Below are positions 31,438 to 39,191 of a stretch of 64,000 bases of DNA, piece after piece (the stretch's first letter is position 1; each line of letters opens with the position of its first letter). The stretch lies in NCBI RefSeq assembly GCF_014204515.1, contig NZ_JACHLI010000001.1, forward strand, positions 248,001 to 312,000, in the 5' to 3' direction. The translations under genes were made by a program, and so were the position numbers. Below the pieces are notes generated by a model, which was given only the letters and a program-made list of their open reading frames with translations, was not told where the DNA came from and did not search any database. The stretch comes from Pseudomonas nitroreducens. Lineage in GTDB: Bacteria; Pseudomonadota; Gammaproteobacteria; Pseudomonadales; Pseudomonadaceae.

Positions 31438-32121
31438 TCAGACCTCGGCGCGCGTGTAGGAGAGATACTCCAGGCCGCCAAAGGCTTCGTTGAATGCGGT
31501 GTCCGTGTTACGGGTATCAACGCCTTCTCCAACCTTGCGGGCGCTCTGGAAGGCTACGGTGGCCGATTTCACTTCTGCCAGTGACGGGCCGCCACGCCAG
31601 GAAATTTGGGCGACGGCGTGCATGGTCAGCTGAACCGAGAACTTGGTGCCGGCGAAGCGTTTGCGCAGCTCCTTGCGGATGTTCGCCGAAGCGGCAGCGT
31701 AGTCGGTGCGCTCTTTGACAGGGGAGAGGTGCGCGTAGGCCGGGTCGGCTTTCAGTCGAGCAACGGCATCAGCACGCTCTTGAGTCACGGTGAAGCCTTC
31801 GGCGTCCTTAGCGCGACGCAGGGTTGCGGCTTCGTCCATCCATCCACGCAGCTCTTCCTGGGAGAGCATGTCACCGGAGATCAGCCAGGGGCCGCAGCTC
31901 AAGACGTGAGCGCTCACCATGGGCATAACCAGGCCGCTTGCGAACACGATGTCGAAGAACGGGCAGTTCCCGGATACAACGACGGCGTCGGCGATGTCAC
32001 CCTGCGACAGGGCGTCGTATTCGACAGGGCGCCAATCAGCGTAAACAGCGCCCAGGCCGAAGCCGGGAGCGTCGAGGGAAACGATGGCGCCTTGCTTGAG
32101 AAGGTGTACCTGGCGATTCAT
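31438..32121 (-). CDS. LPD29-domain protein, module copy 1, 227 aa
   Basis: The segment IRKELRKRFAGTKFSVQLT ... AQISWRGGPSLAEVKS ... FGGLEYLSYTR matches the LPD29 domain: R-x-x-L-K-x-x-F-P-x-x-K-F-S-V-R, then V-x-W-T-D-G-P, then F-G-G-x-x-Y. LPD domains were described in polyvalent proteins of phages and conjugative elements, thought to be delivered with DNA or to act against host defences. This copy is the most diverged: it lacks the WTDGP Asp and the long FDGMQD insert of copies 2 and 3. Its N-terminal half is shared more weakly. Confidence 0.65.
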   Translation of the reverse strand: MNRQVHLLKQGAIVSLDAPGFGLGAVYADWRPVEYDALSQGDIADAVVVSGNCPFFDIVFASGLVMPMVSAHVLSCGPWLISGDMLSQEELRGWMDEAATLRRAKDAEGFTVTQERADAVARLKADPAYAHLSPVKERTDYAAASANIRKELRKRFAGTKFSVQLTMHAVAQISWRGGPSLAEVKSATVAFQSARKVGEGVDTRNTDTAFNEAFGGLEYLSYTRAEV

Positions 32122-32147
32122 GTGTTTGCTCCTTGCCGGCCAGGCGG

Positions 32148-32507
32148 TTACGCCTGTGCCTTTACCATGTCAGAAGAGGGGCTGAACTGAGGAAACACCT
32201 GCAGGAAGAAGTCCTGCGCACGGGGTGGCACCATAGACCAGTCGATGCGCTTTCCGCCGATCATCGACGTGTCAATGATGGATTCGAATCCAACGCCGTT
32301 GCCGACTTCATCGAAAGGATCTTCGTCGCTGAAGGCGCACGCAACCAGGTTGGCATCAAGAAGCGGGTCTTTCGGAGCCCAGGTGGGAGGCAGGCACATG
32401 TAACGATCAGAGTTACCAGGGCCGGCGTCGAAGACGCGCAGTCGGCGGCAGTGCTGAACAACTCGTGCTGCAACTCGCTTGAGAGTCTCGGGGGCTACGC
32501 GCTTCAT
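32148..32507 (-). CDS. Small partner of LPD29 protein, copy 1, 119 aa
   Basis: YMCLPPTWAPKDPLLD, GKRIDWSMVPPRAQDFFLQVFPQFSP aligns with the C-termini of the proteins at 34196 and 35565 (GKRxHWxxLPxxxQRFARQxYPEFCPP). AGGTGACGAC precedes the ATG. Unknown function; always directly upstream of an LPD29 gene. Confidence 0.75.
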   Translation of the reverse strand: MKRVAPETLKRVAARVVQHCRRLRVFDAGPGNSDRYMCLPPTWAPKDPLLDANLVACAFSDEDPFDEVGNGVGFESIIDTSMIGGKRIDWSMVPPRAQDFFLQVFPQFSPSSDMVKAQA

Positions 32508-32533
32508 GTCGTCACCTTGCTGATCCGTATGGG

Positions 32534-32579
32534 CGAATTATACAGCAAGCAACAAGGACTAACAACGAATTATACAGCA
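32534..32579 (-). promoter_or_regulatory. Class A tandem half-site promoter
   Basis: CGAATTATACAGCA occurs twice in the same orientation (32534-32547 and 32566-32579), exactly 32 bp apart. Leftwards: TTGTTA, 17 bp, TATAAT. Confidence 0.7.
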
Positions 32580-32687
32580 TATTGCTGTGATGTGGCGCAG
32601 CACCTGGGGGCATCGATGACTTCGCTGAAAGCGAACTATTGCTGGGCTTAAAGCAACACCAGTGCAGCCGGGACACTGCCAGTTTCG

Positions 32688-32706
32688 GCGCGTAGCGCGA
32701 CTATCA
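32688..32706. repeat. Repeated GC dyad, copy 1
   Basis: TTTCGGCGCGTAGCGCGACT recurs as TTTCGGCGCATAGCGCGACT near 36084 and in a diverged form near 57617, each in an intergenic stretch. GCGC..GCGC can form a small stem. Confidence 0.45.
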
Positions 32707-32740
32707 CGACGGGCCGCGAAACGTGTCCAGAGGCAAGACA

Positions 32741-32767
32741 CAAAAAACCCCGGACATGCCGGGGTTA
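32741..32767 (-). terminator. Rho-independent terminator, leftward
   Basis: AACCCCGG CATGT CCGGGGTTTTTTG on the minus strand, just after the stop at 32784. Confidence 0.85.
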
Positions 32768-32783
32768 CGAGAAGTCGAGCGGT

Positions 32784-33131
32784 TCAGCTGGTTACTTTGA
32801 TCCAGAGGTCAGCTAATCCGTCCAGACTCAGGCTGTCGCCGTTGGCCAGGTCGTAATCGCTGCCTGCAATTTCGACCAAATCCTCATGCGTTACCAGGCC
32901 CAGACTTTTGGTGAGGATGGAGTAGGAGCCGGTTTCGGTTCCTTCCGAGTTGGTGAGGGAGCCGATCACCAGGCAGCGCTTGAGCTTGTCCAGGTTCGCG
33001 CCTTCCGTAACGACCTGCTGCACAAGCTCGGCGTTGCTGGGATCTTCACCCAGGCGGGCAATGAGGGCCGCCAAGGGCCTCAGCTGCTCCATAGTGATCA
33101 GCTGGAGGTTGTCATTGGTCGCTTTAAGCAT
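32784..33131 (-). CDS. Hypothetical protein, 115 aa
   Basis: Unknown helical protein (ITMEQLRPLAALIARLGEDP...). Start uncertain: ATG at 33131, or a GTG at 33158. Ends before a terminator; lies downstream of LPD29 copy 2. Confidence 0.7.
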   Translation of the reverse strand: MLKATNDNLQLITMEQLRPLAALIARLGEDPSNAELVQQVVTEGANLDKLKRCLVIGSLTNSEGTETGSYSILTKSLGLVTHEDLVEIAGSDYDLANGDSLSLDGLADLWIKVTS

Positions 33132-33179
33132 GTGGGCACCGTAGGCAGTGGCGCCCACTCTGGGGCGCCTATTGGGGGA

Positions 33180-34037
33180 TTAGGCTGCGGTCTCGCGGAT
33201 GGTTTCTTCGATGTACTCGCCCAGGCTCTTGAACAGGTGGGGAATTTCAACCATACGAAGTCCGCCCTTCCGGTATTCCTCGGCGGTGTAACGCTTGGTG
33301 TCACGCAGATTGCCTGCGAAGCGTTCGTAGACCTTGGCAATGGCCTTTTCGATCAGTTCAAGCGAGGTTTCGCGTGAGGTGAACAGGTATTCAAAGCCGC
33401 CGTAAACGACAGAGAAAGGAGTGTCCTGGCTGGTGGCCATGTCTTGATACGGGTCGAAGCCACCGGTTTTGAAGGGGGCAAGGATTTCGTCCACCTGCTT
33501 GGCAGTGGGGCCGTCAGTCCAGCTTACGCGGAGGGTGAAGGAGTCCCGGCGCACACTGAACTTCACTTTAGGGAAGTACTGTTTCAGAGTTGCCCGGACG
33601 TTTTTGGCGGCCCCGTTCATATCGTAAGGGTCGCTGATAGGGGTCAGGTACTTGATCGCCTTGTCGGTACGCAGGCCGTCGATGGCTTCGGCGAAAGCCT
33701 TGCTCTCTGCCTCAGCTTTGGCCTTGTTCTTCGCAGCGTGTTCGTCGGCGTTGGCCAGGAGGCGGTCGATCTCTTCTTGAGGAACCACCTCCTCGAAGAT
33801 TTCCCACTGCACGCCGCGCAGGATGCATTCCGGCACGCGATCAGCGCGTCCGCCAGTCTCGAAGACGATGTCAAAGTCAGCATTTCCGCCCATCGACACA
33901 ACGCCGCCGCCCAGATGCTTCACATTGTCCGGCTTCTGCTCGCCATGAATGGCATAGACAACGCCTCGGCCGGTGTTGAAAACACCCCAGCTAATGACGG
34001 TGCCGATTTGAACCTGCAGGGCGGTGTTCGATTTCAT
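33180..34037 (-). CDS. LPD29-domain protein, module copy 2, 285 aa
   Basis: N-terminal domain (residues about 10-100): GTVISWGVFNTGRGVVYAIHG, GGNADFDIVFETGG, PECILRGVQWEIFEE. Then LPD29: RATLKQYFPKVKFSVRRDSF, LRVSWTDGPTAKQVDEI, GGFDPYQDM, TPFSVVYGGFEYLFTSR, and a C-terminal tail ending YKEG-like with helical residues. TAGGAGCTTC lies before the ATG; the longer frame would cross the class A promoter and is rejected. Nearly colinear with copy 3. Confidence 0.8.
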   Translation of the reverse strand: MKSNTALQVQIGTVISWGVFNTGRGVVYAIHGEQKPDNVKHLGGGVVSMGGNADFDIVFETGGRADRVPECILRGVQWEIFEEVVPQEEIDRLLANADEHAAKNKAKAEAESKAFAEAIDGLRTDKAIKYLTPISDPYDMNGAAKNVRATLKQYFPKVKFSVRRDSFTLRVSWTDGPTAKQVDEILAPFKTGGFDPYQDMATSQDTPFSVVYGGFEYLFTSRETSLELIEKAIAKVYERFAGNLRDTKRYTAEEYRKGGLRMVEIPHLFKSLGEYIEETIRETAA

Positions 34038-34066
34038 CGCAGAAGCTCCTAGCTTGTTGGCGTGAA

Positions 34067-34111
34067 GGAAGTATACAGCACGTCGCAATGATATGGAAGA
34101 ACTATACAGCA
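34067..34111 (-). promoter_or_regulatory. Class A tandem half-site promoter
   Basis: GGAAGTATACAGCA and AGAACTATACAGCA in the same orientation, 31 bp apart. Leftwards: TTCCAT (34093-34098), 17 bp, TATACT (34070-34075). Confidence 0.7.
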
Positions 34112-34146
34112 TATTAAGAAGGAAGAATCCGGCTCTTGGAAACACA

Positions 34147-34170
34147 AAAGCCCCGGATTTCCGGGGCTTT
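34147..34170 (-). terminator. Rho-independent terminator, identical to 35515
   Basis: AAAGCCCCGG ATTT CCGGGGCTTT with flanking A/T runs follows the gene ending at 34196. The same sequence, with identical flanks, occurs at 35515-35538: a mark of module duplication. Confidence 0.9.
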
Positions 34171-34195
34171 CTGGTCGCCTTGGCTGGCCTGGTTT

Positions 34196-34498
34196 TTAAG
34201 CGACTGGCGGGCAAAACTCGGGATAGCATTGGCGAGCAAAGCGCTGCACAGCGACAGGCAGTTCATTCCAGTGCAGGCGCTTTCCAAGGTGCGGCCCTGG
34301 TGCGGCAGACGTGTGATGGGCAATGCCCAGGTGTTCACTGGCACCGATGCACTCGAAGAGTCCAGAGCGCTCGACGTACTGACGCGCCCAGCGCGGCGGA
34401 ACCATCGTATAGCGCTCCATGTATTTGCTGCCGTAGTCATAGATGCGAAGGGTGCAACCATAACGCTCAACGATGGACATCGGTTTGCGGTTTGCCAT
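34196..34498 (-). CDS. Small partner of LPD29 protein, copy 2, 100 aa
   Basis: MANRKPMSIVERYGCTLRIYD, YTMVPPRWARQY and GKRLHWNELPVAVQRFARQ make it a close paralogue of the protein at 35565. TAGGAGCCGC precedes the ATG. Contains 'GPHLGKR' and a C-terminal CPP. Unknown function. Confidence 0.8.
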   Translation of the reverse strand: MANRKPMSIVERYGCTLRIYDYGSKYMERYTMVPPRWARQYVERSGLFECIGASEHLGIAHHTSAAPGPHLGKRLHWNELPVAVQRFARQCYPEFCPPVA

Positions 34499-34551
34499 GA
34501 TGCGGCTCCTAGCCTTGTTGGCCCCCGGCAATGTCGGGAGCAGCTTGTGTG

Positions 34552-35403
34552 TTAGTGAGTGGTCGAGATTTTGGCAATAGCCCTGGACACGTGAGTACCG
34601 AGCGAGTCACCGAGAAGCGGGATCTCTTGATAGTGAAGCCGACCTTGGTTGTAGTCCTCGGCGCAAGGGCGGGCGACATCGCGGAGATTGCCGGCGTACT
34701 CTTCGAACACGGCAGAGATTCCGCGCTCAACCAGGGCGTCGCTATGCATGCGGCTCGTGAAAAGGTACTTGATACCCCCGAACACTTTGGAGAAAGGGGT
34801 TTCCTCGGTCGTTGCCAGGTCTTGCATGCCGTCAAAGCGGCCGATCTCGTACCGGCCCACAAGGGCGTTAACCTCGTCGCCTGTCGGGCCGTCCGTCCAG
34901 CGAATGGTGGTGCTGCCGCTTGAGGAGCGCACGCTGAACTTGATGCCTGGATACGCCCGGCGCAGTTCAATACGCAGGTTCTTAGTGGCTGCTTTAGGGT
35001 CGTTGGCCACTTGAATCAGGTGCTTGAAATCCTTGTCGGACTTCAGCTGCTCGATGGCCTTGGCTTCGGCAAATTTGGCAGCCAGGCTCGCTTCCACGCG
35101 AGCGGCCTGCACAGCCTTCGCATTGACCAGCAGGCGGTCGATTTCTGCCTGGTCGGCTACGCCTGCTTCAATCGACCACTGAACCCCATGAAGGATGCAC
35201 TCTGGCACGATTGAGAGGGAGCCGCATTCGAACACGATGGAAAAGTCGGCATTGCCGCCCATCGCGCCTACCCCGCCGAAGATGCTGCGGATGGAGTCAG
35301 GCTTCTGCTCACCCTTGATGCCGTAAACCACGCCAGGGCCGCGATTGTAGAGGCCGGAGTAAACGCGAGTGCCGATTACAACTGGTGCCGGGGTGGTGCT
35401 CAT
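34552..35403 (-). CDS. LPD29-domain protein, module copy 3, 283 aa
   Basis: VIGTRVYSGLYNRGPGVVYG, GGNADFSIVFECG, PECILHGVQWSIE, then LRIELRRAYPGIKFSVRSSS, TTIRWTDGPTGDEVNALV, GRFDGMQDLATTEETPFSKV, FGGIKYLFTSR. This is the most canonical LPD29 of the three (KFSVRS, WTDGPT, FDGMQD). TAGGAGCTTCC precedes the ATG. Confidence 0.8.
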   Translation of the reverse strand: MSTTPAPVVIGTRVYSGLYNRGPGVVYGIKGEQKPDSIRSIFGGVGAMGGNADFSIVFECGSLSIVPECILHGVQWSIEAGVADQAEIDRLLVNAKAVQAARVEASLAAKFAEAKAIEQLKSDKDFKHLIQVANDPKAATKNLRIELRRAYPGIKFSVRSSSGSTTIRWTDGPTGDEVNALVGRYEIGRFDGMQDLATTEETPFSKVFGGIKYLFTSRMHSDALVERGISAVFEEYAGNLRDVARPCAEDYNQGRLHYQEIPLLGDSLGTHVSRAIAKISTTH

Positions 35404-35433
35404 GCCGGGAAGCTCCTAGCTTGTTTGCTTGAA

Positions 35434-35479
35434 GGAAGTATACAGCACACAACGCCTGTCGAGCCAGAACTATACAGCA
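35434..35479 (-). promoter_or_regulatory. Class A tandem half-site promoter
   Basis: GGAAGTATACAGCA and AGAACTATACAGCA, 32 bp apart, with -10 TATACT in the proximal site. The upstream stretch to the ATG resembles that of copy 2 almost base for base. Confidence 0.65.
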
Positions 35480-35514
35480 TGGTGAAGTGGAATAATTCGA
35501 CTCTAGGAAACACA

Positions 35515-35538
35515 AAAGCCCCGGATTTCCGGGGCTTT
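35515..35538 (-). terminator. Rho-independent terminator, identical to 34147
   Basis: AAAGCCCCGG ATTT CCGGGGCTTT after the stop at 35565. Confidence 0.9.
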
Positions 35539-35564
35539 ATGGTCTCCATGGACTTGCCTGAAGT

Positions 35565-35879
35565 TTAGTGTGAGGGCGGGCAGAATTCAGGATAGTCCTG
35601 GCGAGCGAAGCGCTGTGCATCCGGGGGGAGCATATCCCAGTGGATACGCTTTCCAAGGTGTGGCCCTGGCTCTGCCGTACAGTGCTGACCGAACCCCGTC
35701 GGATGGAAAGGGTGTTCGTTTGAGGTGATCGACTCGAAATCCCCGTTGCGATCACGATATTCCTTCGCCCAGCGGGGCGGAACCATCGTGTAACGGTCAT
35801 AACTAGCGCCGCCGTTATCGTAGATGCGAAGAGTGCAGCCATAACGCTCAACGATGGACATCGGTTGACGGTTTGCCAT
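35565..35879 (-). CDS. Small partner of LPD29 protein, copy 3, 104 aa
   Basis: MANRQPMSIVERYGCTLRIYD is nearly identical to copy 2 (one Lys/Gln change). YTMVPPRWAKEYRDRNGDF, GKRIHWDMLPPDAQRFARQ and YPEFCPP follow. TAGGAGCCC precedes the ATG. Most recent duplication of the module. Confidence 0.8.
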   Translation of the reverse strand: MANRQPMSIVERYGCTLRIYDNGGASYDRYTMVPPRWAKEYRDRNGDFESITSNEHPFHPTGFGQHCTAEPGPHLGKRIHWDMLPPDAQRFARQDYPEFCPPSH

Positions 35880-35907
35880 GATGGGCTCCTAGCCTGCTTG
35901 TCATGGC

Positions 35908-35952
35908 GCATTATACAGCACGCATTGCAATGTATGGAAGAACTATTAAGCA
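35908..35952 (-). promoter_or_regulatory. Class A tandem half-site promoter
   Basis: GCATTATACAGCA and GAACTATTAAGCA in one orientation, 32 bp apart. Leftwards: TTCCAT, 18 bp, TATAAT. Confidence 0.7.
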
Positions 35953-36079
35953 GATTGAGTGATGTATTTCCAAGCACTGCAGCCTTCAGATGATCGATAC
36001 TCGCGCCAAAGGCGCACTACTGCTCATCCGAGCGATAGGGCTTCAGGATTGCGGATCTGGCAGGAGACTGGGACAGCTC

Positions 36080-36106
36080 TTGTTTCGGCGCATAGCGCGA
36101 CTGGCA
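36080..36106. repeat. Repeated GC dyad, copy 2
   Basis: TTTCGGCGCATAGCGCGACT follows GGGACAGCTCTTG, close to the 32688 copy (GGGACACTGCCAG). The 35953-36116 stretch otherwise holds no ORF. Confidence 0.45.
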
Positions 36107-36116
36107 GAAGTGCCGG

Positions 36117-36530
36117 CTACGCGAGCATCTCAGGAGAAACGAGGATGCCGGGTAAGTCCACCACCTGGCCAACCTTCGCCTGAACCAGCACTCGACAAAA
36201 GGCTGTGATCTGATCTGGCCCGTGGCAAAGAACGCGGCTCAGGTTGGATGGCGGCAGGGGGAGGTGGCTGTCCATTACGGCGCACCAGCGCGCCTCTGCG
36301 GGGCGGGAAGCTGAGGTGACAAGGGCAATGCCATTTCGCTCATAGAGGGCTACTGCAAGCTTCTCGTCCTGTGTGGGCGAATAGGGGGTGGCATCAGTCC
36401 TGGAGCGGTTGGGGACAAAAACGCCTGATCCGTGGACACCGTAGTCCAGGATGAAGGGGGAGTGGCCTTCGGCGAGGGCAACCGCGTAGTCCAGCGCCAT
36501 GCCGACGAGCTGCCTCGTACTTATGAGCAT
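36117..36530 (-). CDS. DUF2591-like protein, 137 aa
   Basis: MLISTRQLVGMALDYAVALAEG, then YSPTQDEKLAVALYERNGIAL, EARWCAVM, and GPDQITAFCRVLVQAKVGQVVDLPGIL follow the order of the DUF2591 phage family (G-x-A-L-D-x-A-V; Y-S-P-S-x-D; W-x-A; G-x-x-P...V-x-x-K-x-G-x-x-V-x-V-P). Second such protein in the window (the first at 12483). No strong ribosome site. Confidence 0.65.
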   Translation of the reverse strand: MLISTRQLVGMALDYAVALAEGHSPFILDYGVHGSGVFVPNRSRTDATPYSPTQDEKLAVALYERNGIALVTSASRPAEARWCAVMDSHLPLPPSNLSRVLCHGPDQITAFCRVLVQAKVGQVVDLPGILVSPEMLA

Positions 36531-36623
36531 CAAGCAATCCAACCGGGGAAAGCCTCAATTATCCAGAAAATGTCACAAATTCTGAATAATGTGTAATAGC
36601 GGTGAGACAGTCGGTTGAAAAGC

Positions 36624-36648
36624 ATAACCGCCCAGGGTAGGGCGGTTT
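36624..36648 (-). terminator. Rho-independent terminator, leftward
   Basis: AACCGCCC TACCCT GGGCGGTT, a perfect 8-bp stem 30 nt beyond the stop at 36681. Confidence 0.7.
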
Positions 36649-36680
36649 GTAGGCGCTGCGCGGAGGGGCGACCAGGTTGG

Positions 36681-37274
36681 TCAGGTGCTGGAGCGTCCGA
36701 AGATTTTGGTGATGGTTGATCCGAAGACCCGGTAGCGGTTGGCGGCGTACTCGGTGTCAACGAAGCAGATGTTCGGGCACAGGTCTTCAGGGGCGCTGCA
36801 CAACCACCCCAGGTGCTGGAGAGGAGGGCTCCATCGGGCGCCGCTGGCCCGCCACAGGCTCCAATCTTCCGCGCGCGCCTGGATGATCTGGTCGACTTCC
36901 TGTGTTGGTAGTTCCTTGTTGCCCGTGACATGCGCCGCGAATTCGCGCCGGTCGCTGTCTTCTGTGCGCGGGAGGCTGTGAGCCAGGTGATGGCGTGCTT
37001 GAGCGATCAGCTCAGGGTCTGCCTGAGTTGACTCCAAAGAAGCCAGGATCGACTCGCACAGCTCGCGGGGCCAGGGGCCACCGAATTCACGCGCCTGGCC
37101 CAGCAGGGAAGGAACCAGCTCAGGCTGAATGTGTTCGGGCGCGGTGTGGCGCACGCTCAGGTCGTTGCCGTTGACCTCGCCGGACAGCTCCAGAACCCAC
37201 TCATTGGTGCTCGGGCGGTGGAAGAGCTTTGCGTTCAGCTCGAATTCCGTGGGTTTTTTCTCTTGAGTGGACAT
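36681..37274 (-). CDS. Hypothetical protein, 197 aa
   Basis: Unknown. CAAGGAGC precedes the ATG. Two parts: a beta-like N-terminus (NEWVLELSGEVNGNDLSVR) and a helical middle; C-terminal ICFVDTEYAANRYRVFGS. Soluble. Confidence 0.8.
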   Translation of the reverse strand: MSTQEKKPTEFELNAKLFHRPSTNEWVLELSGEVNGNDLSVRHTAPEHIQPELVPSLLGQAREFGGPWPRELCESILASLESTQADPELIAQARHHLAHSLPRTEDSDRREFAAHVTGNKELPTQEVDQIIQARAEDWSLWRASGARWSPPLQHLGWLCSAPEDLCPNICFVDTEYAANRYRVFGSTITKIFGRSST

Positions 37275-37411
37275 CTTTTTGCTCCTTGCCGGCTCCGGGG
37301 CATTCTACTCGTCTATCTTCGATCTTGACCTTAAGTCAGAAGGAGTTCGAAGTCTGTAGTTCGTCCGGTTTTTCTGCTGTAGTGCAAGAAGAAGGGGCTA
37401 GACCCCTTCCC

Positions 37412-37582
37412 TCAGGCTTTCGGCCGGCGCAGTCGGCGCCAGGCGGTGAGGATCAGGACGTACAGAACAGCCGCAGCGACGACGATGCTGACGGCGAACG
37501 TCCAGAACTCTGCCGGATTCGACTGGTAGCTGCCAATGAAAGGAGCGATGAAAAAGTAAGCAAATGCGTAGAAAGCGTTCAT
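37412..37582 (-). CDS. Small inner-membrane protein, 56 aa
   Basis: ATG at 37582 after GAGGTG. MNAFYAFAYFFIAPFIGSY and FWTFAVSIVVAAAVLYVLIL are two hydrophobic spans, followed by a basic RRLRRPKA tail, so N-out/C-in by the positive-inside rule. Unknown function. Confidence 0.7.
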   Translation of the reverse strand: MNAFYAFAYFFIAPFIGSYQSNPAEFWTFAVSIVVAAAVLYVLILTAWRRLRRPKA

Positions 37583-37605
37583 GTTGGTCACCTCGTTCCT
37601 TCGGG

Positions 37606-38028
37606 TTATTCCGGGTTTTCGCAGTTGGGCCTGCAACGGCCAGCACGATCAGTTTTCTCGCCAGGCCGGGCATCGTCTTCGTAGAGCTTGCCTCCACATT
37701 CACTGCATATCACCCAAACAATTCCGATCTCTTCGATACGGTGGCGGGTGCGTTCAGCGTATGCCTTCGAGTCGACGCCAAGTTCTGCGTATTCATCCGC
37801 CCAGGGTGCATGGGCACCGGTCGGCTTGTACATGCGGATATGCTGGGAGCTGCCAATTGGCTTCAGGGTCATCCAGTGCCGCCAGAACTTCTTCTCGGCG
37901 GCCCGAATGACTTGCTCAATCCCTTCTTGGTTGCTGCCGATGATGTCCAGAGCATCCCAGCCGTCATCCCGAGTGAAGGGATGACCCCACGCTGGAAGTT
38001 GCTGAATCTTGACCCCATCAGGAAGCAT
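37606..38028 (-). CDS. Hypothetical zinc-ribbon protein, 140 aa
   Basis: CSECGGKLYEDDARPGEK ... GRCRPNC near the C-terminus suggests a zinc site; the N-terminal part is alpha/beta (DGWDALDIIGSNQEGIEQVI). GGGGG-rich ribosome site. Unknown. Confidence 0.75.
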   Translation of the reverse strand: MLPDGVKIQQLPAWGHPFTRDDGWDALDIIGSNQEGIEQVIRAAEKKFWRHWMTLKPIGSSQHIRMYKPTGAHAPWADEYAELGVDSKAYAERTRHRIEEIGIVWVICSECGGKLYEDDARPGEKTDRAGRCRPNCENPE

Positions 38029-38041
38029 GTCTAACCCCCAG

Positions 38042-38125
38042 TTAGAGCATTATTGTCAGCACCAGACCGATGATGAAGGCGAAGGTGAGGTGGCTGATTT
38101 TCAGTTCGTAAGTGCTGTTGCGCAT
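38042..38125 (-). CDS. Candidate membrane microprotein, 27 aa
   Basis: MRNSTYELKISHLTFAFIIG followed by LVLTIML and a stop: one hydrophobic span. It lies just downstream of the class C promoter at 38160. No good ribosome site, so tentative. Confidence 0.4.
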   Translation of the reverse strand: MRNSTYELKISHLTFAFIIGLVLTIML

Positions 38126-38159
38126 GGCCAAATTCAGGTCGGCTGAATTTCGCTGCGGT

Positions 38160-38205
38160 GTATGGTAATACTATACTCATATCACTCTGGCATCAAGCGA
38201 ATTCA
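38160..38205 (-). promoter_or_regulatory. Class C dyad with leftward promoter
   Basis: GTATGGTAATACTATAC (38160-38176). Leftwards, TTGATG, 17 bp and TAGTAT form a good promoter for the 27-aa peptide and the genes beyond. The rest of 38206-38415 holds a weak hairpin with a T-run near 38232-38250 and no convincing gene. Confidence 0.5.
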
Positions 38206-38415
38206 GCAATTTTCGGGTAAAAGAAGCCCGTCTCCTTTGGAGCTTTTTTTCGTTATTGGGTCGCCTGAGGGGGGAGCAAGTTGGCGCCTTCCTGGGCCAT
38301 TTGCGAGGCGGCGGCATCATACTTATTGGCTCTATCTCAAGCCACAGCCGTCTGTCGCCGCCCCTCAGTGACTGCTAGGTCAGCAATACCGACCTTCAGC
38401 GAATAGCGCTCCTGG

Positions 38416-38853
38416 TCAGGAAGCGCTATGTGCGCTATCTCCATCAGCCGGGATGCGGCGTGCTACCGCATGGAACGAGTCCAGGGAGTCGCGGCATTCA
38501 TCGGCGGAGAGCATTTCCCAGGCATTGGCTTTCGGGTGCCAGGCCAGGTCGCCAGTCTGCGGGTATTCACTGGACGGGTGAACCAGGGAGTACCCGGCAG
38601 GAGGAGTGTCAATGCTCCAGCGGGATCGATCCAGTGCCTCGGCGCCTTCCCGTATGACTTCTTCGCTTTCAGGGCTGGACAGGATGGCGGCGCGACTATC
38701 GGCCGGAAGGGCCTCAAGAGCGGCAATCAGCAGGGTTTGAAGACGGCTGAGGCGCCGGGAAACGCCAACATGGTCGCTGCCGGTGAAGGCTTCGATGTGC
38801 GCCTTGACGGGTGCCAGGGCCTCATCTGCTTTGGGGAGGTCGGTCTTGCTCAT
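38416..38853 (-). CDS. Hypothetical protein, 145 aa
   Basis: Starts MSKTDLPKADEALAPVK. Helical N-terminal two-thirds; C-terminal TGDLAWHPKANAWEMLSADE. GGAG lies 10 nt before the ATG; an ATG at 38868 is the alternative. Unknown. Confidence 0.7.
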   Translation of the reverse strand: MSKTDLPKADEALAPVKAHIEAFTGSDHVGVSRRLSRLQTLLIAALEALPADSRAAILSSPESEEVIREGAEALDRSRWSIDTPPAGYSLVHPSSEYPQTGDLAWHPKANAWEMLSADECRDSLDSFHAVARRIPADGDSAHSAS

Positions 38854-38882
38854 GGTTTGGGGCTCCATCCTGAGAGCGGTGA

Positions 38883-39143
38883 CTATTTCGGTTCGAGGCC
38901 GGCAAACCAGGTCGGTTCATCCTGCTTGGTCAGAGCGGAGATCATGACGCCGGGCGGATTGTCCATCACACGGTACATGACCACGTTCCTGCTTTTGGTC
39001 TCAACCCAAATGGACTTCTCGGTGTACTTGATGATCTTGCCGTAGTAGGTGCGCAACCCAATGCGAGCCGCCACGGTGCCGATCACAACGTGATCTTTGC
39101 GAAGGACTTTGATCCTCGGTGGGATGATGTCGTTCTTGCTCAT
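38883..39143 (-). CDS. Hypothetical beta-rich protein, 86 aa
   Basis: Unknown. VLRKDHVVIGTVAARIGLRTYYGKIIKYTEKSIWVETK reads as a small SH3-like or KOW-like barrel, by eye. CAAGGAGC precedes the ATG. Confidence 0.75.
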   Translation of the reverse strand: MSKNDIIPPRIKVLRKDHVVIGTVAARIGLRTYYGKIIKYTEKSIWVETKSRNVVMYRVMDNPPGVMISALTKQDEPTWFAGLEPK

Positions 39144-39191
39144 CGCGGCTCCTTGCCTGGGGTGGTCACCGCAGAGCGGTGGCGGGGTAGG

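Noticed and set aside
38162..38371. Rightward 69-aa ORF
   Set aside because: Starts inside the class C dyad, no ribosome site, and contains a hairpin with a T-run.
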